DNA of 64,000 nt, taken from the NCBI GenBank assembly GCA_938050045.1, contig CALLJS010000014.1, forward strand, positions 1 to 64,000, given 5' to 3'. The translations under genes and the position numbers were made by a program. Origin of the DNA: an uncultured Sphingomonadaceae bacterium. Lineage in GTDB: Bacteria; Pseudomonadota; Alphaproteobacteria; Sphingomonadales; Sphingomonadaceae. Within the stretch, counting starts at the first letter, position 1. The number at the start of each line of letters is the position of its first letter. The notes under the pieces were generated by a model, which saw only the letters and a program-made list of their open reading frames with translations, searched no databases and had not been told where the DNA came from. Shown in pieces: positions 1 to 9,029 of the stretch.

Positions 1-884
1 GAAGCGGCCTGCTCCAAGCGATTGCAGCTTATATTATCTGGGGCTTCATGCCCCTGTTTTTCAAACAATTGGTTGATATTAACCCGCTTGTGGTGGTGGC
101 GCACCGCACAATATGGGCTGTGATATTGCTGCTCATTGTGCTGCTCATTGTTAAGCGATTACCCGAATATAAGGTCATTTTTAGCACGCCAAAATTATTA
201 AAGGCTTTGATATTGTCATCATTGCTCATTGCAATTAATTGGCTGGTATATATTTGGTCGGTCCAAAATGATCATATATTAGCAGCCAGCCTCGGCTATT
301 ATCTCAACCCTTTGCTCAATGTGGTGCTGGGTTTTTTCATCCTAAAAGAGCGGCTCAATCGCTGGCAGATATTGGCGGTATTATTGGCACTGGCGGGCGT
401 ATTGGTGTTGGCCACAGGTTCGCTGGGTACATTATGGATTAGCCTCATATTAGCGGGATCATTTGGATGTTATGGATTGGTGCGCAAAGTAACGCCCATT
501 GGTTCAATCCCTGGACTAGCGGCAGAAACAACCATGCTGATGCCGATTGGGATATGTTTTTTAATCTACACGCAATTTATCGGCGGATTTAATGGCATGG
601 GATATTCAACAAAAACTGATATTTTCTTGGTTTTAGGGGGAGCAATGACAGCGATACCCTTATTATTCTTTGCCGCTGCGGCTAAAAAGTTAAGCTATAC
701 GACCTTGGGCTTTATTCAATATATTGGCCCTAGCATCCAATTGCTGCTGGCAATATTTTTATACAAAGAACCGCTCACCCTTCCCTATGCGATTTGCTTC
801 GCTCTGATCTGGATTGCGCTCGCGGTTTATTCTATCAATGGCTATATATTGAACAAGCCTCAGGCAAAAGAAGGTAAAATATAA
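1..884 (+). CDS. rarD: RarD/EamA-family membrane transporter, 5' end cut by window
   Basis: Inner-membrane permease of the drug/metabolite transporter superfamily, RarD type (named for the chloramphenicol-sensitive protein; true substrate unknown). The ORF track starts at an internal Met at base 48. The same frame is open to the window edge and encodes SGLLQAIAAYIIWGFM, the usual RarD N-terminus, so only a few residues are missing and the start lies outside. About ten hydrophobic helices are visible, with the family sequence GYYLNPLLNVVLGFFILKERL in the first EamA half and GFIQYIGPSIQLLLA in the second. It stops at TAA 882-884, 42 bases before ygfZ. Family call is confident; substrate is not claimed. 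Confidence 0.9.
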   Translation, partial: SGLLQAIAAYIIWGFMPLFFKQLVDINPLVVVAHRTIWAVILLLIVLLIVKRLPEYKVIFSTPKLLKALILSSLLIAINWLVYIWSVQNDHILAASLGYYLNPLLNVVLGFFILKERLNRWQILAVLLALAGVLVLATGSLGTLWISLILAGSFGCYGLVRKVTPIGSIPGLAAETTMLMPIGICFLIYTQFIGGFNGMGYSTKTDIFLVLGGAMTAIPLLFFAAAAKKLSYTTLGFIQYIGPSIQLLLAIFLYKEPLTLPYAICFALIWIALAVYSINGYILNKPQAKEGKI

Positions 885-926
885 ATCTTTATGGCAATTT
901 GAACCAATCATCGCCATATTGAAACG

Positions 927-1685
927 ATGCAAAATACAGTTTTTACCCACCGCACCCTCATTCGCATTTCTGCCCTCGAAGCAAGCGAAGATGCGCGTAT
1001 TTTTTTACAAGGGCTCGTCACCCAAGATATGAATAAGGTTCAGCAGGATTCTCCGCAATGGGGAGCATTATTATCTCCGCAGGGCAAATGTTTGTTTGAT
1101 TTTATATTATGGGCCGATATAGGCAAATTTGGCGATGATATATTAATCGATTGCCAGCGCGATATTGCTGGAGATTTGATTAAAAGACTGATGCTCTATC
1201 GTCTGCGCCGCAAGCTTAGCATCGAACGCGAAGAGTTATTATGCGTGCATTGGGCGCTTGATGCTGCGGATAAGCCCAAAGACCCGCGCCTGGATACGCT
1301 TGGGCATCGCTGGCTTGCTCGCTTTGTTGAGGGCGATGATGGCATTGACGATATATTTAAAAACCATCGACTATCGCTCGGTGTGTGCGAAGGTACGGGC
1401 GAATTGGGCAGCGATAAAATCCTCTGGCTGGAATGTAATGCGATAGAATTGAACGGCGTATCCTTTGATAAGGGCTGCTATATCGGCCAAGAAAATAGCG
1501 CGCGGATGCATTATCGTAACAAGATTAACCGCCGTATTGTCTGTGTTCCGATTGAAAACGCTAATATAAAACGGCAAATCACTATAGCCGATAATCTATC
1601 CATCGAACATCGCCGGATTGATGATTTAGAAGGGGTTGGCCTTCCCAACTGGCTGGCCAAAGCATTGGAAACCACTAAAGCATGA
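927..1685 (+). CDS. ygfZ: YgfZ/GcvT-type folate-binding protein (Fe-S cluster maintenance)
   Basis: Member of the GcvT-like folate-binding family (YgfZ in E. coli, CAF17/IBA57 in mitochondria), which supports assembly or repair of certain Fe-S enzymes in the cytoplasm. The family signature K-G-C-Y-x-G-Q-E is present as FDKGCYIGQENSARM near residue 185, with the conserved Cys. The N-terminal half has the typical GLVTQDM and LLSPQGKCLFDFILW segments. At 252 residues it is shorter than E. coli YgfZ (about 326), with a reduced C-terminal barrel. Its stop overlaps the start of tag by 4 bases (ATGA), suggesting translational coupling. Confidence 0.88.
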   Translation: MQNTVFTHRTLIRISALEASEDARIFLQGLVTQDMNKVQQDSPQWGALLSPQGKCLFDFILWADIGKFGDDILIDCQRDIAGDLIKRLMLYRLRRKLSIEREELLCVHWALDAADKPKDPRLDTLGHRWLARFVEGDDGIDDIFKNHRLSLGVCEGTGELGSDKILWLECNAIELNGVSFDKGCYIGQENSARMHYRNKINRRIVCVPIENANIKRQITIADNLSIEHRRIDDLEGVGLPNWLAKALETTKA

Positions 1686-2257
1686 GCATAGTGGGTGCAG
1701 ATGGCAAAATACGCTGTTTTGGTGGTCAGGCGGGCAAAGAGTTTTACGGCGACTATCATGATGATGAATGGGGCGTGCCTGTTCATGATGATAGGCATTT
1801 GTTTGAAATGCTGATCTTAGAAGGCGCGCAAGCGGGCCTAAGCTGGGAGACGGTTTTGCGCAAACGCAATGGTTATCGCGCGGCTTTTCATGGTTTCGAT
1901 GTAGAGAAATGCGCGCAAATGAGCGATGCGGAATGCGAAGCCTTCAAAGATAATCCCGCCATCATTCGCAACGCATTAAAAATCTATTCGGTGCGCAAAA
2001 ATGCAAAGGCCTTCCGTGAAATCCAGCAAGAATTTGGCAGTTTCGAGTGCTGGCTCTGGGCTCATATAGATGGCAAACCTATCATTTTGCGGCCTAAATG
2101 CTTTGATGATCTCACCATCACATCGCCCCTTAGCGATATTATTGCCAAAGCGCTCAAAAAACGTGGGATGAGCTTTGTCGGTAGCACCATCATCTATGCC
2201 TATATGCAAGCCATTGGCATGGTGAACGAACATATTGCCGATTGCTGGAAGGCCTAA
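1682..2257 (+). CDS. tag: DNA-3-methyladenine glycosylase I
   Basis: Base-excision repair enzyme that removes 3-methyladenine from alkylated DNA. The 191-residue protein is the usual TAG length and carries the family hallmarks: YHDDEWGVPVHDDRHLFEMLILEGAQAGLSWETVLRKR, then HGFD. The zinc snap of TAG enzymes is recognisable as an N-terminal Cys (IRCFGG), a His in the YHDDEWG stretch, and the C-terminal EHIADC pair. The start ATG overlaps the ygfZ stop, so it is co-transcribed with ygfZ. The next gene follows 12 bases later. Confidence 0.95.
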   Translation: MSIVGADGKIRCFGGQAGKEFYGDYHDDEWGVPVHDDRHLFEMLILEGAQAGLSWETVLRKRNGYRAAFHGFDVEKCAQMSDAECEAFKDNPAIIRNALKIYSVRKNAKAFREIQQEFGSFECWLWAHIDGKPIILRPKCFDDLTITSPLSDIIAKALKKRGMSFVGSTIIYAYMQAIGMVNEHIADCWKA

Positions 2258-2269
2258 AAGGATAGAGAC

Positions 2270-2890
2270 ATGAGCTGGATTAAAGTGATTAGCTATGACG
2301 AGAGCGAAGGTAAATTGCGCAAGCTCTATGATCGCGTCAAAGGCCCTAATGACAATGTCGATAATATCATGATGGCCCACAGCCTGCGCCCGCACAGCAT
2401 GGAGGGGCATATGGCGATTTATAAAAACCTGCTGCACCATAGCGGCAATGCTCTGCCCAAATATTTCCTCGAAATGCTCGGCACATGGGTTAGCATGCTC
2501 AACCAATGCGATTATTGCGTAGAGCATCATTTTGCGGGCATGAAACGTTTGATGGCCCAAACGGATGATGGCTCAGCAAAAGCCGATGCCATCTATAGCG
2601 CGCTAAAATTTAACGATCTCGCCCATGATATATTCACGCCCGCCGATCGCGCCGCGCTCCGCTATGCACGAACGCTCACTTTGCAACCCTCTGCCCTCAA
2701 TGAAAAATCAATCCAACTCATGCGCGATATAGGGTTAGATGATGGCGCAATATTAGAGATTAACCAAGTGTGCGCTTATTTTAGCTATGCTAACCGCACC
2801 GTGCTTGGCCTTGGCGTGAATACCGATGGCGATGTGCTAGGGCTATCCCCGAACAAGTGCGACAATCCCGATGATTGGGGTCATAGATGA
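2270..2890 (+). CDS. Carboxymuconolactone decarboxylase/AhpD-like peroxidase-related protein
   Basis: Alkylhydroperoxidase D-like helical protein, similar to the 'uncharacterised peroxidase-related enzyme' group. The core motif is NQCDYCVEHHFAGMKRLM around residue 85: a CxxC pair followed by His, which in AhpD-like enzymes forms the redox centre. The rest is helical with no signal peptide, so it is probably cytoplasmic. A purine-rich ribosome site (AAGGATAGAGAC) precedes the ATG. It follows tag closely, so the ygfZ-tag run probably includes it, which fits stress or alkylation defence (inference). It converges with the threonine synthase gene, with only 1 base between the stops. Confidence 0.8.
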   Translation: MSWIKVISYDESEGKLRKLYDRVKGPNDNVDNIMMAHSLRPHSMEGHMAIYKNLLHHSGNALPKYFLEMLGTWVSMLNQCDYCVEHHFAGMKRLMAQTDDGSAKADAIYSALKFNDLAHDIFTPADRAALRYARTLTLQPSALNEKSIQLMRDIGLDDGAILEINQVCAYFSYANRTVLGLGVNTDGDVLGLSPNKCDNPDDWGHR

Positions 2891-2891
2891 A

Positions 2892-4145
2892 TCACCCCAT
2901 AGCATCATAATCAATCGGTTGGTGATGGTCGATAAAGGCACTCGCCGCTGGCATTGGATATTTAAGGCCTGTGGCGCAGTTAAAGAATATCGCTTTATCT
3001 TGTGCATCTATCAAACCGCGCTCCAATGACAATTCCCAGGCCGCAACGGTGGCCGCGCCCTCAGGACAGAGCAATAATCCATCCGCAGCGGCAATCCGAT
3101 CGCGCACCTCGAAAATCACCTCATCATCCACCGCAATCGCAAAGCCCTTGGATTCTCGCACTGCATCAAGGATTAAAAAGTCACCAATGGCCGCTGGCAC
3201 TCTTATGCCTGCTGCGGCCGTATGCGCCTCTTTGATAGGTTTTGCATGGCGCTCGCCAGCCTGAAATGCATTGACTATTGGGGCGCATCCTGTGGCTTGC
3301 ACAGCAATCATTTTCGGGCGTTTTGATCCAATAAATCCGATTTTCTCTAACTCATCAAACGCCTTCCACATACCGATAAGCCCTGTGCCGCCGCCAGTGG
3401 GATAGAATATGACATCGGGCAATTCCCAATCCAATTGCTCGGCCAGTTCTAGCCCCATCGTCTTTTTACCTTCGATCCGGTAAGGTTCTTTTAAGGTCGA
3501 GAGATTGAACCAGCCTTTTGCTTCTTCACCATCGGCAACAATATGTCCGCAATCATTGATAAAGCCGTTTACCCGCCAAGTTTTCGCGCCTTGCAAAGCA
3601 ATCTCACGCACATTAACTTCGGGCGTATCATCGGGGCAAAAAACATAAGTCTCTATGCCTGCCGCACTGCAATAGGCCGCGAGAGCCGCCCCTGCATTGC
3701 CATTGGTGGGCATGGCGATACGTTTGATGCCTAATGCTTTGGCCATCGATACCGCCATCACCAATCCGCGTGCTTTGAACGAACCTGTGGGCAAGCGTCC
3801 TTCATCTTTTACCAGCAAACCGCCCGCATCTTTAACGCCATATTTTTTGGCAAGGCTCGGCAATGGGATCAGCGGTGTCGCAATCTCGCCAAGGCTAACG
3901 ATATTGGCCTCATCGCGTACGGGTAATAATTCGCGCCAACGCCATATATCCATTGGACGCGATGTCAAAATATCCTTGGTCAATGCCGATTTTACCCCGT
4001 GCAAATCATAACGTACGAGCAGAGGTTTCCCTGCTTTTGATAGACCCTGTATTGTATCGCATGGATAGCTATCGCCGTCATAACCACATTCTAAATGGGT
4101 GACAAAAGAGGGGCGTTTTTCGATTAAATTCAGATTATGGCGCAT
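2892..4145 (-). CDS. thrC: Threonine synthase-type PLP enzyme
   Basis: Fold-type II PLP lyase resembling the plant/archaeal type of threonine synthase, which converts O-phosphohomoserine to threonine. The Schiff-base lysine is in LPTGSFKARG (K124) and the phosphate-binding glycine loop is PTGGGTGLIGMW. The N-terminus keeps the short cysteine-bearing segment (Cys20, Cys29) followed by KAGKPLLVRYDL, typical of this branch. The sequence is 417 residues, complete and soluble. Related enzymes of this fold (cysteate synthase, diaminopropionate ammonia-lyase) cannot be excluded from sequence alone. It stands as a single leftward gene. Confidence 0.8.
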   Translation of the reverse strand: MRHNLNLIEKRPSFVTHLECGYDGDSYPCDTIQGLSKAGKPLLVRYDLHGVKSALTKDILTSRPMDIWRWRELLPVRDEANIVSLGEIATPLIPLPSLAKKYGVKDAGGLLVKDEGRLPTGSFKARGLVMAVSMAKALGIKRIAMPTNGNAGAALAAYCSAAGIETYVFCPDDTPEVNVREIALQGAKTWRVNGFINDCGHIVADGEEAKGWFNLSTLKEPYRIEGKKTMGLELAEQLDWELPDVIFYPTGGGTGLIGMWKAFDELEKIGFIGSKRPKMIAVQATGCAPIVNAFQAGERHAKPIKEAHTAAAGIRVPAAIGDFLILDAVRESKGFAIAVDDEVIFEVRDRIAAADGLLLCPEGAATVAAWELSLERGLIDAQDKAIFFNCATGLKYPMPAASAFIDHHQPIDYDAMG

Positions 4146-4205
4146 TGCGGGCTTTCTTATAATTTGACGAGCAATATAGCCTCGCTCTTAAAATTAGTAA
4201 GGTAT

Positions 4206-4238
4206 AAAAAAGGGCGATGGAATTGCTCCCACCGCCCC
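4206..4238 (-). terminator. Rho-independent terminator of the TonB receptor gene
   Basis: On the minus strand the transcript reads GGGCGGTGG, an 8-base loop, CCATCGCCC, then a run of six T. The 9-bp stem has one G-U wobble. It lies just after the TAA of the TonB-dependent receptor gene, so it ends that leftward transcript. Confidence 0.85.
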
Positions 4239-4261
4239 ATTAATTTCATATGTTTCTTTAA

Positions 4262-7200
4262 TTAGAAGCTGAACTTAACACCCATGAATATAGTACGTGC
4301 TGTATCATATATTGTTGGGAATGTGTTACCATTACCAAGCGGTGGGCCTGATGAAGTGCTTACAGGTGGTGTCTCGTCAAAAATGTTAAGAATACCTCCA
4401 CGGATAGCAATTTGGTCGGTTACTTGATAGAAACCAGCCAAGTCAAAATAGTCTATTGCTGGCAATTGATCATCAATATTTGGATTCGCAGCAACCGCAT
4501 CGTTTCTGCTTCCTGAGAAGTGGCGCCATGTCAAAGATAGGTCTAGATCAAAATTGCTATTCCAAGTCATTGTAGCACGATGACGATACACTGGATTAAC
4601 AGGTTGAACGCAACCATTGTTCACAAAACCTCTACAGTTGATGGCTTCACCGCCTGGAAATGGTACAAAATCATTGGTAGTCAAGAATGTTCCAGCATAA
4701 TCTAGGCTTAGTTCACCTACGCTGCCTATATCTTTGCTATAACTCGCCTGAACATCAATACCCGCAGTGCTTAGCGAAGCGATATTAATGTTGGTGGCTA
4801 AGAAACCAGTCCCCGGAACACCACCAGCAAGCGTGCCTGAACCAGGGGCACGTGTAATCAGATCACAGAATGCAGGATCGCCAGTTTCAAGACAATTATC
4901 CAATGCGACTTGTGCAGAGATACCTGCGCTAATGAAATCATCAACTGTAATATCGAAATAATCCACAGTAAGATTCAAGCCAGGGATGAATGAAGGCTCA
5001 AACACTACACCAAATGTGTAAGTATCAGAACTTTCTGGTGTTAGCCCAGGATTACCACCTGTAATTGATACAGTTTGGCCCGAAATAACATCTGGAACAT
5101 TACCAAATTGTGCTGCGCTCACACCTGTGTTTGCACATGCTGCCGCAGATGCGATCGGTGCATTAGAAGCACAAGGGTCAAATAATTGAACACCATTAGC
5201 ATTAACGCCAGCCGAGTTAAGATTAGGAAGACCTGTATCCTGACCTGTGAACAATTCGATTACGTTGGGTGCACGAACCGCGCGTTGGAATTGGCCACGG
5301 AAGCGAATGTCACTGATTGGCGCCCATGTTAGCTGTAATCCAAAAGCATTGGTTGAAAAGCCAGCTTCGACATTATTACCCGCAGCGTTATAATCAGAAT
5401 AACGATATTGGCCAGAAAAGGTTAATTCTTCTATGAATTGAACATTGCTAACCAATGGTATTTGGACTTCAGTGAATAGCTCATAGACATCCACTTCACC
5501 TGACACAGGTAAGTTTGCACCACCAACACCTGTGAAACCACCGCCTGGAACTTGGCTGATCTGATCTGGTAAAGAATCCAAGAGATCTTGGCGATATTCT
5601 GCACCCACAATCACAGCAATTCCATCGTCAGCGAATGGTGATTTAATTCCATAGCTATCTAGATTGGTTTGAAGGTTAGCACCCAAAACGGTTTGCTCGG
5701 TGCTGCCAGTTACAATACCAACGCCTTGAAGGAAGTCGGTTTGATCAGAGGTAATACTGGTGCTACCATCTGCATTACGTTGGAAAGGGTTGTAAGGAAC
5801 ACATCCATTTGATTGATCGACACAAACAATATTACCACTGGCATCTGTCGTAGCGAAAAATGATTGTTGAACATTTGCTCTGATAAAATCATTGGTAGAT
5901 ATTGAAACATTGTTTGTTTGAGAGAATTGGCCAAATGCTTCCCATTGCCATGCATCATCCAAGCCAAAGCTTCCGCGCAATCCACCAATAATGCGGAATG
6001 CATTATTTTCTAAGCGTGAATTACGTGGCCCGCCTTCAACATTACGGTGAGAAGCCGTAATACCGCTAACGGTAGTTCCATTGGCAATCGCATCTGCATC
6101 ACAGCCATATATATCTGTTAATTGAAGACCTGGAGTGTTCTGAATAAGAGGGTTGTCACAATTGATAGAGAATGCACCAAAGCCAAAACTAGCTGATTCG
6201 GCAATCTGAGCATCTGATGTATTATCAACATAGCTAATGTCCGCAAATGCTTCTATATTGTCAGAAATCTCATAGTGAGCTTTACCATAGAGCGAAATGC
6301 GCTCTGAAGGACGCTGGAAAAAATTACGTTGACCAAAGTTAAATGTTTGTGCTGGCCCACCAACAAACTCAACAATTGTACCATCTTCTTCTTGGAACGC
6401 TAAACCTCCAGGGCCTGCAAAGAGGCGGAAGTTGCCAGAACCAACGCATCCTGCACCGCCAAAGCTTGTGCCTGCGGAAGACTCACCAATTGTACAAGCA
6501 GAAAATACACGGTTATTTTGTGTAACTGCTTCGCGGCGTTCATAATTTGCATAAATAGTCACATTACCGCGACCATCAGCAGTATTAGCACCAAATATAC
6601 CTGTAATAGCATATTCTACGCCATCTGTAATAGCCCCAGGAATGGGTTGACTACCAGCGGCAAGCACTTGTTCAAAGAAATCATTGCCATTACCAGTTTG
6701 TTGAAAACCACCTTGAATATCAAGTTCAAAGCCTTCGAAATCTTTCTTAAGTATGAAGTTAGCGACACCGCCGATGGCATCTGAACCATAAACAGCAGAA
6801 GCACCGCCCGTTAATACATCGACACGCTCAATAAGTTGGGTCGGAATAAGATCAAGGTTAGCAGATGAAATATTTGCAGAACCATAAGGTAGACGGCGAC
6901 CGTCGATAAGGACGAGAGTACGAACAGAGCCAACGCCGCGAAGATTTAATGTCGATGTACCAGAAGACCCATTTGAAACTTCGCCTGCTTGACCAGCAAA
7001 AACTTGAGGAAGTTGGTTGACAAGATCTTCAACTCTTACGGCACCTTGCGCTTGGATATCCTCTTGAGACACGCTCAAAATTGGCTGTGCGCCTTGCAAA
7101 TTTGGGTTAGAGTTCAAACGCGAACCCGTAACAACAATAGCTTCGTCTTCAATATCTTCGGATAACTCGGTATCTTCGGGTGCTTCTTGCGCAAATGAGG

Positions 7201-7279
7201 GCGCAGAAATTAATGCAATACCAAGAATCGACGTAGCAACCCCCGTCCGCAAAGAGTTTGTAAATTTAGTAACTTTCAT
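4262..7279 (-). CDS. TonB-dependent outer-membrane receptor
   Basis: Large TonB-dependent receptor for active uptake across the outer membrane; ligand unknown. I place the start at the eighth codon of the track ORF (MKVTKFTNSL), because AGGGGATCAAAT sits directly before it. A signal peptide ending near SAPSFAQ is followed by an acidic stretch and a TonB-box-like EAIVVTGSR. The plug domain follows (VEDLVNQLPQV, STLNLRGVGSVRTLVLIDGRR, ERVDVLTGGASAVYGSDAIGG), then a long beta barrel rich in Asn and aromatic residues that ends in GVKFSF. The length, about 1005 residues, fits the large sphingomonad receptors. It is monocistronic, with a terminator downstream and a palindrome upstream that may be its operator. 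No substrate gene lies beside it. Confidence 0.93.
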   Translation of the reverse strand: MKVTKFTNSLRTGVATSILGIALISAPSFAQEAPEDTELSEDIEDEAIVVTGSRLNSNPNLQGAQPILSVSQEDIQAQGAVRVEDLVNQLPQVFAGQAGEVSNGSSGTSTLNLRGVGSVRTLVLIDGRRLPYGSANISSANLDLIPTQLIERVDVLTGGASAVYGSDAIGGVANFILKKDFEGFELDIQGGFQQTGNGNDFFEQVLAAGSQPIPGAITDGVEYAITGIFGANTADGRGNVTIYANYERREAVTQNNRVFSACTIGESSAGTSFGGAGCVGSGNFRLFAGPGGLAFQEEDGTIVEFVGGPAQTFNFGQRNFFQRPSERISLYGKAHYEISDNIEAFADISYVDNTSDAQIAESASFGFGAFSINCDNPLIQNTPGLQLTDIYGCDADAIANGTTVSGITASHRNVEGGPRNSRLENNAFRIIGGLRGSFGLDDAWQWEAFGQFSQTNNVSISTNDFIRANVQQSFFATTDASGNIVCVDQSNGCVPYNPFQRNADGSTSITSDQTDFLQGVGIVTGSTEQTVLGANLQTNLDSYGIKSPFADDGIAVIVGAEYRQDLLDSLPDQISQVPGGGFTGVGGANLPVSGEVDVYELFTEVQIPLVSNVQFIEELTFSGQYRYSDYNAAGNNVEAGFSTNAFGLQLTWAPISDIRFRGQFQRAVRAPNVIELFTGQDTGLPNLNSAGVNANGVQLFDPCASNAPIASAAACANTGVSAAQFGNVPDVISGQTVSITGGNPGLTPESSDTYTFGVVFEPSFIPGLNLTVDYFDITVDDFISAGISAQVALDNCLETGDPAFCDLITRAPGSGTLAGGVPGTGFLATNINIASLSTAGIDVQASYSKDIGSVGELSLDYAGTFLTTNDFVPFPGGEAINCRGFVNNGCVQPVNPVYRHRATMTWNSNFDLDLSLTWRHFSGSRNDAVAANPNIDDQLPAIDYFDLAGFYQVTDQIAIRGGILNIFDETPPVSTSSGPPLGNGNTFPTIYDTARTIFMGVKFSF

Positions 7280-7422
7280 ATTTGATCCCCTTAAAATCAA
7301 TCTAATAAATATGATTTTTATAATAACTGAGATTGGCTAATACACCCAAAATTTCCCAATATTCGTCTAGTGGCAAGAAAATATACTTTGTGCAATTTTT
7401 AGAACTCAAAATATTCATTTTA

Positions 7423-7461
7423 TGGCAAACTGTGTTATAATTATTACACTGGCCTTTGCCA
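7423..7461. promoter_or_regulatory. Nested palindrome upstream of the TonB receptor gene
   Basis: TGGCAAA at 7423 and TTTGCCA ending at 7461 form a perfect 7-bp inverted repeat. Nested inside is GTGTTATAA-TTATTACAC, an 18-bp palindrome with one mismatched pair. It lies about 145 bases upstream of the receptor start in an AT-rich leader, so an operator or a regulatory RNA hairpin is possible. No regulator gene is adjacent. Confidence 0.45.
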
Positions 7462-7553
7462 GCATTGACAAATAATATTTTAAGATAATAAATTATAAGC
7501 ATTAAGTTTTATAATGTTAAACAATAATTTCATGTGCATATTACCAATTCGCG

Positions 7554-7946
7554 CTATTTGCGCTTTAATATCTCTATATCGACCCGCGCTACACCGCGCT
7601 TTATCATCCCAATTTCACGCGCTGCTGCGCGCGATAAATCAATCACCCGCCCTCTAATCCAAGGTCCGCGATCATTAATACGCACTGTCACTTGGCGGCC
7701 ATTGCGGCGATTGATAACGCGCACTATCGTCCCAAACTTAAGCGTTTTATGCGCGGCGGTCATTTTGCTATTGCTAAATATTTCGCCATTGGCGGTACGC
7801 CTGCCATTGAACTTATTGGCATAAAAACTGGCAATACCGCTTTGAAAAATATTTGCATCTTGACTGATATGATAAGCGCGCGATGGATTGCTCAGCACCA
7901 TCATAGATAATGTCGTTATACCTATAATATATGCAAATTTCTTCAT
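7554..7946 (-). CDS. rlpA: RlpA-like double-psi beta-barrel septal protein
   Basis: RlpA-family exported protein; characterised members are lytic transglycosylases acting on stripped peptidoglycan at the septum. The start is taken at MKKFAYIIG, because GAGGGTGAA precedes that ATG. A signal peptide runs to about NPSRA. The DPBB domain occupies most of the mature protein: [21 protein letters not shown], then [27 protein letters not shown], then [13 protein letters not shown]. No C-terminal SPOR domain is present and there is no lipobox Cys, so this is the short secreted form of about 130 residues. Single leftward gene. Confidence 0.85.
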   Translation of the reverse strand: MKKFAYIIGITTLSMMVLSNPSRAYHISQDANIFQSGIASFYANKFNGRRTANGEIFSNSKMTAAHKTLKFGTIVRVINRRNGRQVTVRINDRGPWIRGRVIDLSRAAAREIGMIKRGVARVDIEILKRK

Positions 7947-8109
7947 TTCACCCTCTCGATTCACGCAGAGCATAGACCATCAAGCGCAAGAGTCCAAATT
8001 TGCTAAGCATAAGACATTATGATGATGTCAGGACAAACAGAATATAAACAGACAATAAATATATCAACACGACGTCAAAGCCATAATATCTAATGAAATT
8101 ATGACAATT

Positions 8110-8964
8110 TTAACCGTCCGATTTGCGGAATGGTTCGATTAATTGCTGCATATAGTCAATAGGAAAATCCGAACGTCCATCAATACCCAAATCTCCATCG
8201 CGTGGTTGCTTATTATTCAACATAAATGTACCCAATAAATGATCCCAAATCATTGTGAAAAGACCAAAGTTGACATTTCCTTCTGTTCGAGAAGCAAGAT
8301 GATGGTGCCTATGTCCAGGAGCAACGGCCCAAATAAAAATCAACGGACCTACACGCATGTCAACATTAGAGTGTTGCAGTAATAATTGCATCATTGTTGC
8401 AAAGCCTAATAAAACTCCAACTTCAAGCGGTAATCCCATTAGTAAAAGCGGTATAGTGCCAGCTATTAGCTCTACACTTTGATGCAAGGGATGTTTCATT
8501 AAACCATTGAAACCATACATTCTTTCTACACTATGATGAACCGCATGAAATCGCCATAATGATTCTACCTTATGGCTAATATAATGCGTCATCGTTATAC
8601 CAAAGTCTGCAATTAATATGCTCATAGCAAGTTGAACCACAAGCGGCCAACCATTCGGCCATATATCAAAACCATGAAATAATAGCGTTACAATCGGAAT
8701 AGCTGCAATCGATAGAGCATTGGATACTTCATTGACCAATGCATGTAATATATCTCTTTTCCTATCATTTTTTGGCTGATTCCATGTCGTTTCATAAGGT
8801 ATGAGCCATTCTGTTACGAAAGATGCCATAACAGCAATTAAGAGCAGAGCTATCAGCCAAACTTTATTTAGCTCTAGGTCAACAACACATATCGCTAAGC
8901 CAATAAATCCAATAAAAAATATAGGCGCATATAAATATTGTACGATAGTGCGAAATAATGACAT
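8110..8964 (-). CDS. Fatty acid hydroxylase/sterol desaturase-family membrane protein
   Basis: Di-iron membrane oxygenase of the fatty acid hydroxylase superfamily. Histidine clusters are visible in order: HYISHK, then FHAVHHS, a later HSNVD, and GHRHHHLAS near the C-terminus, together matching the eight-His iron site. Hydrophobic segments at the N-terminus (about 10-50 and 85-120) anchor it in the inner membrane. A strong ribosome site GGAGGAGATT precedes the ATG. A paralogue with the same motifs lies at 49254-50051. The AraC-type gene just upstream is on the same strand with a gap of about 65 bases and may control it. Substrate unknown. Confidence 0.85.
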   Translation of the reverse strand: MSLFRTIVQYLYAPIFFIGFIGLAICVVDLELNKVWLIALLLIAVMASFVTEWLIPYETTWNQPKNDRKRDILHALVNEVSNALSIAAIPIVTLLFHGFDIWPNGWPLVVQLAMSILIADFGITMTHYISHKVESLWRFHAVHHSVERMYGFNGLMKHPLHQSVELIAGTIPLLLMGLPLEVGVLLGFATMMQLLLQHSNVDMRVGPLIFIWAVAPGHRHHHLASRTEGNVNFGLFTMIWDHLLGTFMLNNKQPRDGDLGIDGRSDFPIDYMQQLIEPFRKSDG

Positions 8965-9029
8965 AATCTCCTCCTTGATTAAGGAGCTAGAGATATTATT
9001 TGTATCAGTATTGAATATATCGACTATTT

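Noticed and set aside
7302-7502. 66-residue leftward ORF upstream of the TonB receptor
   Set aside because: It is AT-rich leader sequence, has no ribosome site and no recognisable domain, and contains the regulatory palindrome.
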